Assembly: GCA_022774645.1 (NCBI GenBank)
Contig: JALFKQ010000035.1
Span: 1-64,000, forward strand
Source of the DNA: Mycoplasmatota bacterium
GTDB lineage: Bacteria > Bacillota_I > Bacilli_A > RF39 > UBA660
Direction: 5' to 3'
Length of the DNA stretch: 64,000 nucleotides
In this document: piece by piece, positions 1 through 8,951 of the stretch
Position numbering within the stretch: position 1 is the first letter of the stretch
Layout of the letters: the number at the start of each line of letters is the position of its first letter
Made by a program: the position numbers and the translations under genes
The notes under the pieces: model-generated
What the model was told of the DNA's origin: nothing
The model's database searches: none
The model's input: only the letters and a program-made list of their open reading frames with translations

Positions 1-2457
1 GCCGCAAGGACATGGATCATTTCTACCTATTTTTGCCTTTGCTTTTTTAGGTGTGTTTTTAACACCTTCTTTTCCATCATTAGTCTTAATATTTTTTACT
101 TCTTCTCTTTCAATATTTTGTCTAACTTCAGCATTTAGTAAATAATTAGAAATTTCAGCATTTATACTTGCCATCATATTATCAAATAATTGGAATCCTT
201 CAAGAGCATAAACTTGTAATGGATTACTCTGAGCATAACCACGAAGTCCCACTCCTTCTTTTAAATCTTCCATTGCATCTAATTGATCCATCCAATACTT
301 ATCAATAATTCTTAAAGAAATTGTCTTTTCAAAATCATTTTGTATTTCTTCTGGAATATCTTCTAATTTCTTATTGTAATCATCTACTACTATTTTATAA
401 ATAAAATCAATTACTTCTTCTGGTGTTTTATCTTCAAAATCTTCTTTCTTTAATTTAGTCTTTTTAAGTAAATGAGCATTAAATTGTTCCATAATATTAT
501 CTATATCATTATCATTTAATGTACCATTTTCAGATAAATGAGCATTAACTTGTCCAGCTACAAAATCCTTAAATGTATCAAGTACTCTATCTCTAATACT
601 ATCTTTATCTAATATCTCATTTCTTCTTTCATATATTATTTCTCTTTGTTTAGAAATAACATTATCAAAGTCAAGTAATCCTTTTCTTCTATCAAAGTTA
701 AATCCTTCAACTTTCTTTTGAGCAGATTCAATATTTTTAGAAATCATTTTATTTGAAATAGCTTGATCACCACTGATACCTAAGCTTTCCATAACATTCT
801 TCATCTTTTCAGAACCAAATTTAACCATTAAATCATCTTCCATAGAAACAAAGAATCTAGTTGTTCCTGGATCTCCTTGACGACCACTTCTACCACGAAG
901 TTGGTTATCAATTCTTCTTGAATCATGTCTTTCAGTTCCAATTACATATAAACCACCAAGTTCTCTTACACCTTCACCTAATTTAATATCAGTACCACGA
1001 CCAGCCATATTAGTTGCTATTGTAACAGCACCTTTCTTACCAGCATTTTCAATTATATGTGCTTCCTTTTCATGATTTTTAGCATTTAATAATTCATGTT
1101 TAATTCCAGCCTTTGTCAATAATTGACTAATAATTTCACTAGTTTCAACAGATGCTACACCTACTAAAACAGGTCTACCAGTTGAATGTATTTCTTTAAC
1201 ACTCTTAACAATTGCACTATATTTACCTTTAAGTGATGAATAAATTAAATCAACTTGATCATCTCTTATAACAGGTTTATTAGTTGGAATACATACAACA
1301 TATGTATTATATATATTTTGAAATTCTTCTTCTTCTGTTTTAGCAGTACCAGTCATACCAGCAAGTTTATTATACATTCTAAATAAGTTTTGGAATGTAA
1401 TAGTTGCAAGTGTTTTAGTTTCTTCATTGATAGTTACATTCTCTTTTGCCTCAATTGCTTGATGTAACCCTTCACTAAATTGACGACCATGCATAAGTCT
1501 ACCAGTAAATGTATCTACTATTAATACTTGATCATTTTCAACAACATAATCAACATCTCTCTTAAACGCATAATTTGCAGTTAAAGCCTTATCTAAATTA
1601 TGAACCATTACACTATTTTTAATATCATATAAATTATCTAAATGAAGTAAGTTTTCTGCATGTTTAACTCCATCTTCTGTTAAAGTAACTTTTTTAGTCT
1701 TTTCATCAACAACATAATCATCAAGATTTAAATTCTTAGCTACTCTATCAGCTTCTTTATAAACATTAGCACTCTTAGCACTACCACCACTAATAATTAA
1801 TGGAGTTCTTGCTTCATCTATTAAAATACTATCAACTTCATCTATAATAGCAAAATTAAGTCCTCTTTGAGTTCTATTTTCCTTATGAACAACCATATTA
1901 TCTCTTAAATAATCAAATCCAAGTTCATTATTAGTTGTATAAGTTATATCAGCTGCATAAGCTTCTCTTTTCTCTTGTGGGCTTTTGTCTCTTAAATTTA
2001 TACCTACTGTTACTCCTAGTAATGAATAAATTGGTTCCATCCATTCAGCATTACGAGTTGATAAGTATTCGTTTGTTGTAATAACATGAACACCTTTTTC
2101 TTCTAATGCATTTAAATATGCAGGAAGAACTGTTGTTAATGTTTTACCTTCACCAGTTTTCATCTCAGCAATGTTTCCCCTATGAATCGCAACACCACCA
2201 ATAAGTTGTACTCTAAATGGTTTTTCACCTATTGCTCTAAAACATGCTTCCCTTGCTAAAGCAAAAGCTGGAACTAAAATATCATCAAGAGTCTCTCCAT
2301 TTTTAAGTCTTTTCTTAAACTCTTCAGTTTTAGCTTTAAACTCGACTTCAGTAAGACTTTTCATTTCATCTTCTAATGCTTCTATTTCATCAACAATTTT
2401 ACCTATCTTTTTAAGTTCTTTTGTTTCATAATCGAATAAGTTTTTAAACAATCCCAT
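1..2457 (-). CDS. secA: SecA preprotein translocase ATPase (C-terminus cut by window edge)
   Basis: SecA is the ATP-driven motor that pushes preproteins through SecYEG. The first 819 codons are visible. The start is MGLFKNLFD, with GGAG 8 nt upstream. The Walker A motif GEGKT lies near residue 102 and the DEAD-like DEVDS motif near residue 210. The last visible residues, GRNDPCPCG, are the start of the C-terminal zinc motif that binds SecB or phospholipid, so only about ten residues are missing. The gene lies downstream of hpf on the same strand, separated by a strong terminator, so it probably has its own promoter. Identification is certain. Confidence 0.98.
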   Translation of the reverse strand, partial: MGLFKNLFDYETKELKKIGKIVDEIEALEDEMKSLTEVEFKAKTEEFKKRLKNGETLDDILVPAFALAREACFRAIGEKPFRVQLIGGVAIHRGNIAEMKTGEGKTLTTVLPAYLNALEEKGVHVITTNEYLSTRNAEWMEPIYSLLGVTVGINLRDKSPQEKREAYAADITYTTNNELGFDYLRDNMVVHKENRTQRGLNFAIIDEVDSILIDEARTPLIISGGSAKSANVYKEADRVAKNLNLDDYVVDEKTKKVTLTEDGVKHAENLLHLDNLYDIKNSVMVHNLDKALTANYAFKRDVDYVVENDQVLIVDTFTGRLMHGRQFSEGLHQAIEAKENVTINEETKTLATITFQNLFRMYNKLAGMTGTAKTEEEEFQNIYNTYVVCIPTNKPVIRDDQVDLIYSSLKGKYSAIVKSVKEIHSTGRPVLVGVASVETSEIISQLLTKAGIKHELLNAKNHEKEAHIIENAGKKGAVTIATNMAGRGTDIKLGEGVRELGGLYVIGTERHDSRRIDNQLRGRSGRQGDPGTTRFFVSMEDDLMVKFGSEKMKNVMESLGISGDQAISNKMISKNIESAQKKVEGFNFDRRKGLLDFDNVISKQREIIYERRNEILDKDSIRDRVLDTFKDFVAGQVNAHLSENGTLNDNDIDNIMEQFNAHLLKKTKLKKEDFEDKTPEEVIDFIYKIVVDDYNKKLEDIPEEIQNDFEKTISLRIIDKYWMDQLDAMEDLKEGVGLRGYAQSNPLQVYALEGFQLFDNMMASINAEISNYLLNAEVRQNIEREEVKNIKTNDGKEGVKNTPKKAKAKIGRNDPCPCG

Positions 2458-2504
2458 AACATCATCTCCATAGCAAATATTATAAACTAATATATTATCA
2501 AAGT

Positions 2505-2544
2505 CAAAAAAATAGTGCATTTCAAGCACTAAGAAATGCACTAT
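2505..2544 (-). terminator. Intrinsic terminator of hpf
   Basis: A perfect 12-bp stem (2512-2523 with 2533-2544) is followed on the minus strand by a run of six T. It separates hpf from secA. Confidence 0.9.
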
Positions 2545-2556
2545 AAATAAACAATA

Positions 2557-3084
2557 TTAATTTGCTTCTATAATACCATAATCCCCATCATTTCTCTTAT
2601 ACACAACATTAATTTTATCAGTATCAACATTCTTAAATACAAAGAATGTATGTCCAAGTAATTCCATTTGTGTTATTGCTTCTTCTTCATCAATTGGCTT
2701 TAAAAATATTTCCTTTCTTCTAACAATAGTTTCAGTAGATTCTGGAACTTCAAAATAAGCATCAATTGTAGCTTCTACATTAACCTTATTTTTTTTATTT
2801 GAAAGTTTACCTCTATATTTCTTAAATTGTCTTTCTAATTTATCTATAACTAAATCTATTGCAGAATATAAATCATCATTTGTTTCTTCTGCTCTTATAT
2901 TATATTTACCACTCCATATAGTAACCTCAACTTTTTGATCTTTACCACGAGCTGAAATAATAGCTTTAGCCTCCACCTCATCACTATCATCTAAATACTT
3001 ATCTAATTTAGATAATTTATTCTTAATGTAATTATCAATAGCCTCAGTAACATCAATCTTGTTACCACGAATATTATATCTCAT
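2557..3084 (-). CDS. hpf: Ribosome hibernation promoting factor, long form
   Basis: Long-form HPF dimerises 70S ribosomes into inactive 100S particles during stress or stationary phase. The N-terminal part (MRYNIRGNKIDVTEAIDNYI, then a conserved basic helix) is the S30AE/YfiA fold. A charged linker follows, then the C-terminal dimerisation domain (EAITQMELLGHTFFVFKN), typical of Gram-positive long forms. The start chosen is the ATG at 3084, because AGGAGG lies at 3094-3099 with 9 nt spacing; the longer reading frame to 3126 has no ribosome site. The hpf-secA order is common in Firmicutes. Confidence 0.95.
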   Translation of the reverse strand: MRYNIRGNKIDVTEAIDNYIKNKLSKLDKYLDDSDEVEAKAIISARGKDQKVEVTIWSGKYNIRAEETNDDLYSAIDLVIDKLERQFKKYRGKLSNKKNKVNVEATIDAYFEVPESTETIVRRKEIFLKPIDEEEAITQMELLGHTFFVFKNVDTDKINVVYKRNDGDYGIIEAN

Positions 3085-3165
3085 ATACATCATCCTCCTA
3101 ATTAAAGAATAACATATATTAAACAATTATTCCATAAAAGTAACAAAATATCACAAAAGTTTTAC

Positions 3166-3195
3166 AAATTAAAAATACACAAACTTCGTGTATTT
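3166..3195 (-). terminator. Terminator of the cold-shock gene
   Basis: An 8-bp stem (3173-3180 with 3188-3195) with a T-rich minus-strand tail. The csp stop codon overlaps the stem. Confidence 0.75.
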
Positions 3196-3415
3196 AAACT
3201 GTCATTAAGCTTACTTCTCTTACATTAATAGCTTGATTACCTTTAGCAGTCTCTATCAATGTAAATTCAACTAATTGACCTTCACTAAGAGTCTTATAAC
3301 CCTCTTTTTCAATAGCTGAATAATGAACGAATATATCTTCATTCACAAGACCTTCGTATTCAATAAATCCATAACCTTTCTCGTTATTGAACCACTTAAC
3401 ACGACCTCTGCTCAT
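3194..3415 (-). CDS. Cold-shock domain protein (CspA family)
   Basis: A 73-aa single OB-fold protein that binds single-stranded RNA and acts as an RNA chaperone. Both ribonucleoprotein motifs are visible: [12 protein letters not shown] (RNP1) near residue 8 and DIFVHYSAI (RNP2) near residue 28. Length and sequence are typical of bacterial Csp. AAAGGTGG lies upstream of the ATG. It is transcribed divergently from agrB across a 244-bp spacer. The identity is clear; which paralogue it is cannot be told. Confidence 0.95.
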   Translation of the reverse strand: MSRGRVKWFNNEKGYGFIEYEGLVNEDIFVHYSAIEKEGYKTLSEGQLVEFTLIETAKGNQAINVREVSLMTV

Positions 3416-3659
3416 AACACACCACCTTTCAAAATAATTATAACTTTAGTAATCTCATTCGGGCTTACAATAAGAATCATACAACGACAAACACCAAAAT
3501 AGATATTAAATGCATCAAAACCATTTATAAATGCATAAACTCAAAAATAACTTATCAAAAAAACATATTTCGACAAATTATGACAATAACAAATCATTTA
3601 AAAACAATATTAAAAATTAGTATTAAAAATATATTATTATGTAATCGTAAGGAAGAGAT
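3416..3659. promoter_or_regulatory. Divergent control region, csp / agrB
   Basis: A 244-bp AT-rich spacer between divergent csp and agrB. It must hold both promoters and the csp 5' leader. GGAAGAG precedes the agrB ATG. An imperfect repeat (AAATGCAT twice, around 3510-3540) is present. I could not assign promoter boxes or LytTR-type sites with confidence. Confidence 0.4.
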
Positions 3660-4268
3660 ATGAAAGAAGTAATAATTAACAACATAATGTTAAATATCAA
3701 AAACAACAAAGACTACACAGAACAAAAACTAAATGAAATAAGATATGGTCTTGAAGCTTTATATTTAACATCAACAAAAATAGCAGTTATTTATATAATA
3801 GCTGTAATACTTAATAGTTATAAAGAACTCACATTAATATTTCTACTTTATGGAACCTTAAGATTAACAGGTTTTGGAATACATGCTAAAAGTTCTAAAG
3901 AATGTTGGATTTCATCATTATTAATATTTGTACCAATACCTTATTTATTAAAATTTATATTTATACCAAAATATATAAATATAATATTATCAATAATAGG
4001 CACAATATTGCTACTAATATATAGTCCAGCAGATACAGAAAAAAGACCTTTAATTCATAAGAAAAAAAGAATTATTTATAAGATATTAACTACTACTATT
4101 TCAACAATATACACAATATTAAACATTATTACAAAAGATAATATCTTATCAAATATAATTACCTTCTCTATATTACTAGAAGCAATTATTGTTTTACCAA
4201 TTAGTTATAAACTATTTGGGTTAAAATATAATAATTATTTAAATTATAAAGAAAGGAGGACTAATTAA
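3660..4268 (+). CDS. agrB: AgrB-family peptide-processing membrane protease
   Basis: AgrB is a membrane cysteine protease that trims the AgrD precursor and helps form its thiolactone. At 202 aa it has the family length. Visible family marks are the N-terminal RYGLEAL, the catalytic His and Cys in GIHAKSSKECW, several hydrophobic helices, and SPADTEKRPLIHKKKRI. The stop overlaps the agrD start (TAATG), so the two are translationally coupled. The receptor kinase and regulator lie just downstream on the opposite strand rather than in the same operon as in Staphylococcus. Confidence 0.93.
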   Translation: MKEVIINNIMLNIKNNKDYTEQKLNEIRYGLEALYLTSTKIAVIYIIAVILNSYKELTLIFLLYGTLRLTGFGIHAKSSKECWISSLLIFVPIPYLLKFIFIPKYINIILSIIGTILLLIYSPADTEKRPLIHKKKRIIYKILTTTISTIYTILNIITKDNILSNIITFSILLEAIIVLPISYKLFGLKYNNYLNYKERRTN

Positions 4269-4384
4269 TGAAATTATTTGCTACAATTACTGCATTCTTA
4301 GGTAGCCTAATCGCTACTACAGCTACTACTGGATGTGTATTTGGTGTATTTGACGAACCAGAAATGCCAGAATCATTATTATAA
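4268..4384 (+). CDS. agrD: AgrD-like autoinducing peptide precursor
   Basis: A 38-aa precursor: an amphipathic N-terminal helix (MKLFATITAFLGSLIA), a peptide core around Cys23 (TGCVFGVF), and the acidic, proline-containing tail DEPEMPESLL that AgrB removes in this family. GAAAGGAGG lies just upstream and the start overlaps the agrB stop. If cleavage occurs before Asp29 the ring would be Cys plus five residues (CVFGVF). If it occurs one residue earlier it would be the usual five-residue ring (CVFGV). The exact mature peptide is inference. Confidence 0.88.
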   Translation: MKLFATITAFLGSLIATTATTGCVFGVFDEPEMPESLL

Positions 4385-4396
4385 TCAAATTAAAAG

Positions 4397-4421
4397 AACT
4401 ATCAGAAATGATAGTTTTTTT
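4397..4421 (+). terminator. Terminator between agrBD and the kinase gene
   Basis: A 7-bp stem (4397-4403 with 4410-4416) with a plus-strand T run. It also has a shorter T-rich flank on the minus strand, so it may serve both convergent operons. Confidence 0.85.
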
Positions 4422-5706
4422 ATTCAATAATTATTTTAGTAGTAAACATCCCATTAACATATTGATTCATGGTTATGTGTTTACTTTTCTTCAAAAGCAT
4501 ATTAGCTATATATAATCCAAGTCCTCTATTCTTACCTTTAGTACTAAAATTCTTTTTTCTAAGTGCTTCCATATTTATATCATTATTATAACTATTTTCA
4601 AGAATAATTATTACTTGACCATTTTGTTCAAAAACATCAATAAAAACAATTTTATCATTAGTCTTTAAAGCCGCTTCCAAAGCATTATCCATAACAATAC
4701 CAAGCACCTTAGATAATATAACATATTCATCAGCATCTAATTTTTCAAGCGGAGAAGAAACTCTCTTAGAAATATTAATATTTAAATTAATATTCTTCTT
4801 TTTCATATCATTTATCTTATAATATAAAATACCTTTTAAACCAGTTGGCAACTTTGATATATTTTTAACAGCCGCCTCACTATTATTATCATACATTACA
4901 ATTAAATCATCTAAAACTTTATTATATTCTTTAGTATTCTTATTCTTAAAACTCTTCAATATTATAAGATTATTTAACATTTCATGCTTATTAATTCTAT
5001 TTTCATCAATAATCTTTTCATATTCAGAAATAAAACTTAATAAAGTTTCTTTCTCATTAGATTCTTTATTAGCTTTATAATTTTTTAACAAAGCAAATAA
5101 CAACAAAAATAGAAACAAACCTAACACAGTAACATCTAAAAAATATTGTTGATAATTATAATCAAGTGAAAATTTAGTTGCTATAGATATTACAAATGTA
5201 ACAGTTAAAAATATCAATAACAAATAAACATAATTATTTTTTGATAACTCAATTACCATATTATTTACTTTCTTAAAAATTTTTATTTTACAACACAAAT
5301 ATGTAGAAAAAGAAACTATTAAAGTAAATAATCCTTTAGCTATACCACTACAATCAAATTGAACATAACTGAGTTTAGGAATCAAAATAATAAAAACAGA
5401 CATTATAAAATCATTGAAAAGCATTAATAAAAAACATATTAAACTAGATGATACAGTAGTTCTTATATCATTTTTAAAAATAAATTTACAAAAAGTAATA
5501 AATATGAAAAAACTTATTAAAGTTTTGCTAATCATAAAATTAACAGATGTATTAATAACAAAAAACAAAGTTGAAATTAATAACAAAACAATATTTCTAA
5601 AATTAAATTTATATTTATTTTTACTTATAATAGAATATCCATTAAACATAAAATATAACGAAATCAAAGTTAAAAAATACAATGATATATAATCAATTTT
5701 TTCCAT
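4420..5706 (-). CDS. AgrC-like sensor histidine kinase (GHKL type)
   Basis: A 428-aa receptor kinase. The first ~210 residues are six or seven hydrophobic helices, as in peptide-sensing AgrC/ComD kinases. A coiled linker leads to the phospho-acceptor region (INKHEMLNNL, His near residue 240), then the ATP-binding boxes: the N box MDNALEAAL and the G box STKGKNRGLGLYI. It overlaps the response regulator gene by 14 nt. Beside agrBD, the likely ligand is the cyclic peptide (inference from context). Confidence 0.9.
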   Translation of the reverse strand: MEKIDYISLYFLTLISLYFMFNGYSIISKNKYKFNFRNIVLLLISTLFFVINTSVNFMISKTLISFFIFITFCKFIFKNDIRTTVSSSLICFLLMLFNDFIMSVFIILIPKLSYVQFDCSGIAKGLFTLIVSFSTYLCCKIKIFKKVNNMVIELSKNNYVYLLLIFLTVTFVISIATKFSLDYNYQQYFLDVTVLGLFLFLLLFALLKNYKANKESNEKETLLSFISEYEKIIDENRINKHEMLNNLIILKSFKNKNTKEYNKVLDDLIVMYDNNSEAAVKNISKLPTGLKGILYYKINDMKKKNINLNINISKRVSSPLEKLDADEYVILSKVLGIVMDNALEAALKTNDKIVFIDVFEQNGQVIIILENSYNNDINMEALRKKNFSTKGKNRGLGLYIANMLLKKSKHITMNQYVNGMFTTKIIIE

Positions 5707-6409
5707 AATTATCTATTTCCTTTTTATGACTTTTAGAAACTACAAATTCAGCTAAGCCATCTTTAAAATATACTTTATTAATATTCCAATCAATTTTAAC
5801 AACATTATTCATATTAATTAATGTTCCTTTTAAAGAAATAATAAAATACTTCGGAAATTTATCTTTTATAGAATTAATCGTATCAATAGTATAATAAATA
5901 TCATTCTTACAAACTACTTTAATTCTTCTATCATCTCTTTGAATATAATCTATATTATTTATTGGTATAGTGTAATCAGTATTTTTATAAGTAAATTTAT
6001 ATACACTATCCATATTAAGCATTCTTAAACATATAGCAATATTTTCAGACAAGTTTTTCTCAATATTATCAGATTTACCAATAAAATCCAATATCTGTAA
6101 TCTTTGTTTATAAACTTGATAATATAAAGAAGTATGAGCTGTTATTATAATTATTGGACTTAACCAATCATTATATTCATTTCTTATCTTCCTTGCTATA
6201 TCAATACCATCTCCACTTGGAAGCTCTAAATCTAAAATATAAACGGAATTAGGTTTTGGATTCTTAAAATAATTAAGTAAATTAGCATCAAAATCAGAAA
6301 ATTCTTCAACCTCAAAACCAATTTTATTATTCATCATAATTGAAATAATAATATTATTAACCTTTTTTCTGTGTATATTATTATCGTCTACTACAATAAA
6401 ATTTATCAT
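5693..6409 (-). CDS. AgrA-like response regulator (REC + LytTR)
   Basis: An N-terminal receiver domain (VVDDNN acidic pocket; phospho-acceptor Asp in YILDLELPSGDG; conserved Thr/Lys region) is followed by a LytTR DNA-binding domain (KFTYKNTDYTIPINNIDYIQ and onward). This is the architecture of AgrA and ComE. I prefer the ATG at 6409 (MINFIVVDD), which begins directly at the receiver fold. An in-frame ATG four codons upstream (6421) abuts the GGGGAG ribosome site and is less likely. It ends in TGA, which shows that TGA is a stop codon here. Confidence 0.92.
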   Translation of the reverse strand: MINFIVVDDNNIHRKKVNNIIISIMMNNKIGFEVEEFSDFDANLLNYFKNPKPNSVYILDLELPSGDGIDIARKIRNEYNDWLSPIIIITAHTSLYYQVYKQRLQILDFIGKSDNIEKNLSENIAICLRMLNMDSVYKFTYKNTDYTIPINNIDYIQRDDRRIKVVCKNDIYYTIDTINSIKDKFPKYFIISLKGTLINMNNVVKIDWNINKVYFKDGLAEFVVSKSHKKEIDNYGKN

Positions 6410-6470
6410 TTTAAGAAACATCTCCCCACTCTTTTAATGATACCACACAAACAATATTTTTTCAATCAAA

Positions 6471-6492
6471 GAAAAAAGCTCACAAGAAGCTT
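6471..6492 (-). terminator. Weak terminator after spoIIQ-like gene
   Basis: A short 5-bp stem (AAGCT / AGCTT, 6476-6480 and 6488-6492) with a minus-strand T6 tract. Confidence 0.5.
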
Positions 6493-7123
6493 ATTTCAAA
6501 TCACTAACAGACATAGTATACAAATTTTCTGGATCAATTGCATTATCTTTATAATATACTTCAAAGTGTAACAATGATTTTACAGATGTATCTGGTTTAT
6601 AAGAAGTTGTTGTTCCAAATATTTCACCTTGATTAATCTTATATCCAACATTAACAAGAACATCTCTAACATTAGAATAAACAGATTTTAAATTATCATT
6701 ATGTTTAATAGTAACAATCTTACCATAAATTGCATTATCCTCAATGCTAATAACTTCACCATCTAGTATAGAAACAACTTCAAAATCTTCATCATAAGTA
6801 TAATCAACGCCATTGTTTTGCATATAAGTGTTCTCATAATATATTAATGAATTAACTTGTTTCTTAGAATCACTTTCAAAATCATAAAAATATTTCCATA
6901 CCTTAACTTTATCATTAGTATATGGCTTAACTATACTATTACTTTCTGTTTTAGAAACAGGAACAGTATCTTTTACAAATACTTTATCAAGAGTATAGTT
7001 ATAATTATTTTTTTCATTTAAGAAATTTTTAACTCCAGAAACAACTAGTATAGAACTAACAATCATTACCGCAATTACACCAACATATATAGATGGCACT
7101 ATTATTTTTGAATATTTATTCAT
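6491..7123 (-). CDS. spoIIQ: SpoIIQ-like protein with degenerate LytM/M23 domain
   Basis: SpoIIQ is a forespore membrane protein that docks to SpoIIIAH during engulfment. Here 210 aa comprise one N-terminal membrane helix (residues 9-31), a linker, and an M23-type fold in the C-terminal half. Metal ligands of active M23 peptidases are replaced: the HxGxD position reads NNGVD and the HxH position reads LLHFE. It therefore looks catalytically dead, as in Bacillus SpoIIQ. The gene follows spoIID on the same strand, the usual sporulation order. The assignment rests on context and fold. Confidence 0.82.
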   Translation of the reverse strand: MNKYSKIIVPSIYVGVIAVMIVSSILVVSGVKNFLNEKNNYNYTLDKVFVKDTVPVSKTESNSIVKPYTNDKVKVWKYFYDFESDSKKQVNSLIYYENTYMQNNGVDYTYDEDFEVVSILDGEVISIEDNAIYGKIVTIKHNDNLKSVYSNVRDVLVNVGYKINQGEIFGTTTSYKPDTSVKSLLHFEVYYKDNAIDPENLYTMSVSDLK

Positions 7124-7125
7124 AT

Positions 7126-7150
7126 TTCACTCTCCTAATAATAGAGTGAA
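7126..7150 (-). promoter_or_regulatory. Hairpin overlapping the spoIIQ ribosome binding site
   Basis: A perfect 8-bp stem (7126-7133 with 7143-7150) on the minus-strand leader. The GGAG ribosome site lies across the stem-loop border, so folding could limit spoIIQ translation. Function is inference. Confidence 0.5.
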
Positions 7151-7157
7151 CATTTTT

Positions 7158-8087
7158 TTATAATTTATTCGTAATTTTAATTCCAGTATAATAATGTTTT
7201 AATATTTCATCATAACTATATCCATCATATGCCATATAGTTTGCACCATATTGACTCATTCCAACTCCGTGCCCATAACCAACAGTATGAATATAAACAA
7301 AATCATTATCATAAGTAATATTAAAATCAGTAGATCTAAGACCTAACAAACTTCTAAATTTAGTACCTTTATAATTACTATTATTTATTTTAATATTATT
7401 AACTCTATTAGTAGAACTTCTATCTATTTTTATATCATATATTTTATTATCTTTAATATTCAATTTTTTTAAAAAATCAATTACTTTAATTTTAATTTTT
7501 TTCTCATTATAATTAGATTTCTTATCCCAAGAAGAGTCAACAGAAACTAAATAATCTAATTTTTGACTAAAAACATTTTCTACATTTTCAGTTTTACCAT
7601 TAGAAATAGAAAAATAAAAAGCAATAATTACTTTATCATTATATGTCATATACTCACCTTTAGTATCATTTACTGCATTACTTATCTTAGTATAATATTT
7701 ATTATAATTACTTTTCCACTTTGATTTCATTTTATCATTATCAATATAACATTGATCACTAACAGTAGTTTTTATACTTTTACCTTTAGAAATTTTATAT
7801 AATGCAAATGTTCTAGCTGCAACAGACATAGCCTTTAATGCCTCACTATCAAAAGATGCAGGAACCTCACAAGCCACAACACCTTTTACATACTCTTCCA
7901 GATTCAAACTAACAATATTATCACCAATTATAGCATTAACATTAATAGTATTTTCCTTTTCAGCTTCTTGTAATGGTAAATTATCAACAATATTTTTTTT
8001 ATTATCAACAAATATTTCTCTTTTTTCACTATAACTCAATATCAAAAATAAAAACACAATAAAAAATACTATGAATTTTCTTTTCAT
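7158..8087 (-). CDS. spoIID: Stage II sporulation protein D
   Basis: SpoIID is a membrane-anchored lytic transglycosylase that degrades septal peptidoglycan during engulfment. Seen here: an N-terminal membrane anchor (residues 4-20), LEEYVKGVVACEVPASF with the catalytic Glu, VAARTFALY, and the C-terminal GYGHGVGMSQYGA signature. The length of 309 aa is normal. No clear Shine-Dalgarno precedes the ATG; a TATAAT-like box sits only a few bases upstream, so a very short or absent leader is possible. Confidence 0.94.
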   Translation of the reverse strand: MKRKFIVFFIVFLFLILSYSEKREIFVDNKKNIVDNLPLQEAEKENTINVNAIIGDNIVSLNLEEYVKGVVACEVPASFDSEALKAMSVAARTFALYKISKGKSIKTTVSDQCYIDNDKMKSKWKSNYNKYYTKISNAVNDTKGEYMTYNDKVIIAFYFSISNGKTENVENVFSQKLDYLVSVDSSWDKKSNYNEKKIKIKVIDFLKKLNIKDNKIYDIKIDRSSTNRVNNIKINNSNYKGTKFRSLLGLRSTDFNITYDNDFVYIHTVGYGHGVGMSQYGANYMAYDGYSYDEILKHYYTGIKITNKL

Positions 8088-8104
8088 AGTATATTATATG
8101 ATAA

Positions 8105-8512
8105 CTATTTATTTAATATTCTATTTTTTTCGTTTTCAAACTCTTCTTTAGTTAAAACTTTTTCATCATAAAGTTTTTTTAGTTTTTCAAGTTCTTCATA
8201 CTTATCATCAGTATTCACATTTTTAGTGGTATTAGTAGTACTTTTACCTCTATTTTTATCAATACAATCAATATAAAATATTAATAATAATATACCGCTT
8301 AATTGATTAAATAATAAGAATACGATAGTCCATACAAGAATAGAATCTTTAGCATCAATAACTTGTTCATCTGTACAATCTGCATAAGATTTAATCTTGT
8401 TACCACCTATAATAAGTGGTATACCTACTATAGCACCAACGATTGTAATACAATATAAAATACCAACAACAATAGCTATAATACCTGATATTTTTAATAA
8501 ACTCTTATCCAT
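8105..8512 (-). CDS. Small membrane protein with C-terminal SHOCT motif
   Basis: 135 aa with two hydrophobic stretches (about residues 7-35 and 57-80) and a cytoplasmic tail. The tail ends in the short SHOCT-like helix pair (LEKLKKLYDEKVLTKEEFENEK), often found at the end of membrane proteins and thought to mediate oligomerisation. It overlaps rpiB by 8 nt. Specific function is unknown. Confidence 0.8.
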   Translation of the reverse strand: MDKSLLKISGIIAIVVGILYCITIVGAIVGIPLIIGGNKIKSYADCTDEQVIDAKDSILVWTIVFLLFNQLSGILLLIFYIDCIDKNRGKSTTNTTKNVNTDDKYEELEKLKKLYDEKVLTKEEFENEKNRILNK

Positions 8513-8948
8513 TTTTACTCCTTTCTATATTCATTACTTTATTAACTCTTCTAATATGTCTTTCATCAGTTGATTCCTTAGTGTTAATAAAAGCATCAAT
8601 TATTTCTTCAATATTTTCTGTATATTCAGCTAATGCTATAACATTAGCCATATTATGTTCTCTTGCTAGTTGCGTTTCTTTAGCATTAACAACTCTAGCA
8701 CATCTAATACCATCAATCTTATTAGCCGCAATACTCATACCAATACCTGTACCACATACTAATATTCCAAGGTCAACTTCTTTGCTTACAACTGCATTTC
8801 CAAGTTTAACTGCATAATCAACATAATCGCAGCTCACCTCTTCATCAGTTCCATAATCTACACACGAAATTCCTTTTTTATGTAGATAATTCATAATATT
8901 TTTTTTAAGATTTACACCTCTATGATCATTAGCTATTCCAATTTTCAT
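8505..8948 (-). CDS. rpiB: Ribose-5-phosphate isomerase B (RpiB/LacAB family)
   Basis: Interconverts ribose-5-phosphate and ribulose-5-phosphate in the pentose phosphate pathway. The N-terminal NDHRG, the catalytic-Cys motif GILVCGTGIGMSIAANK and the C-terminal phosphate-binding RHIRRVNKV are all present in 147 aa, the normal length. It is packed between an RDD-protein gene (3-nt gap) and the SHOCT membrane protein, so it is probably co-transcribed with them. Confidence 0.96.
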   Translation of the reverse strand: MKIGIANDHRGVNLKKNIMNYLHKKGISCVDYGTDEEVSCDYVDYAVKLGNAVVSKEVDLGILVCGTGIGMSIAANKIDGIRCARVVNAKETQLAREHNMANVIALAEYTENIEEIIDAFINTKESTDERHIRRVNKVMNIERSKNG

Positions 8949-8951
8949 AAA

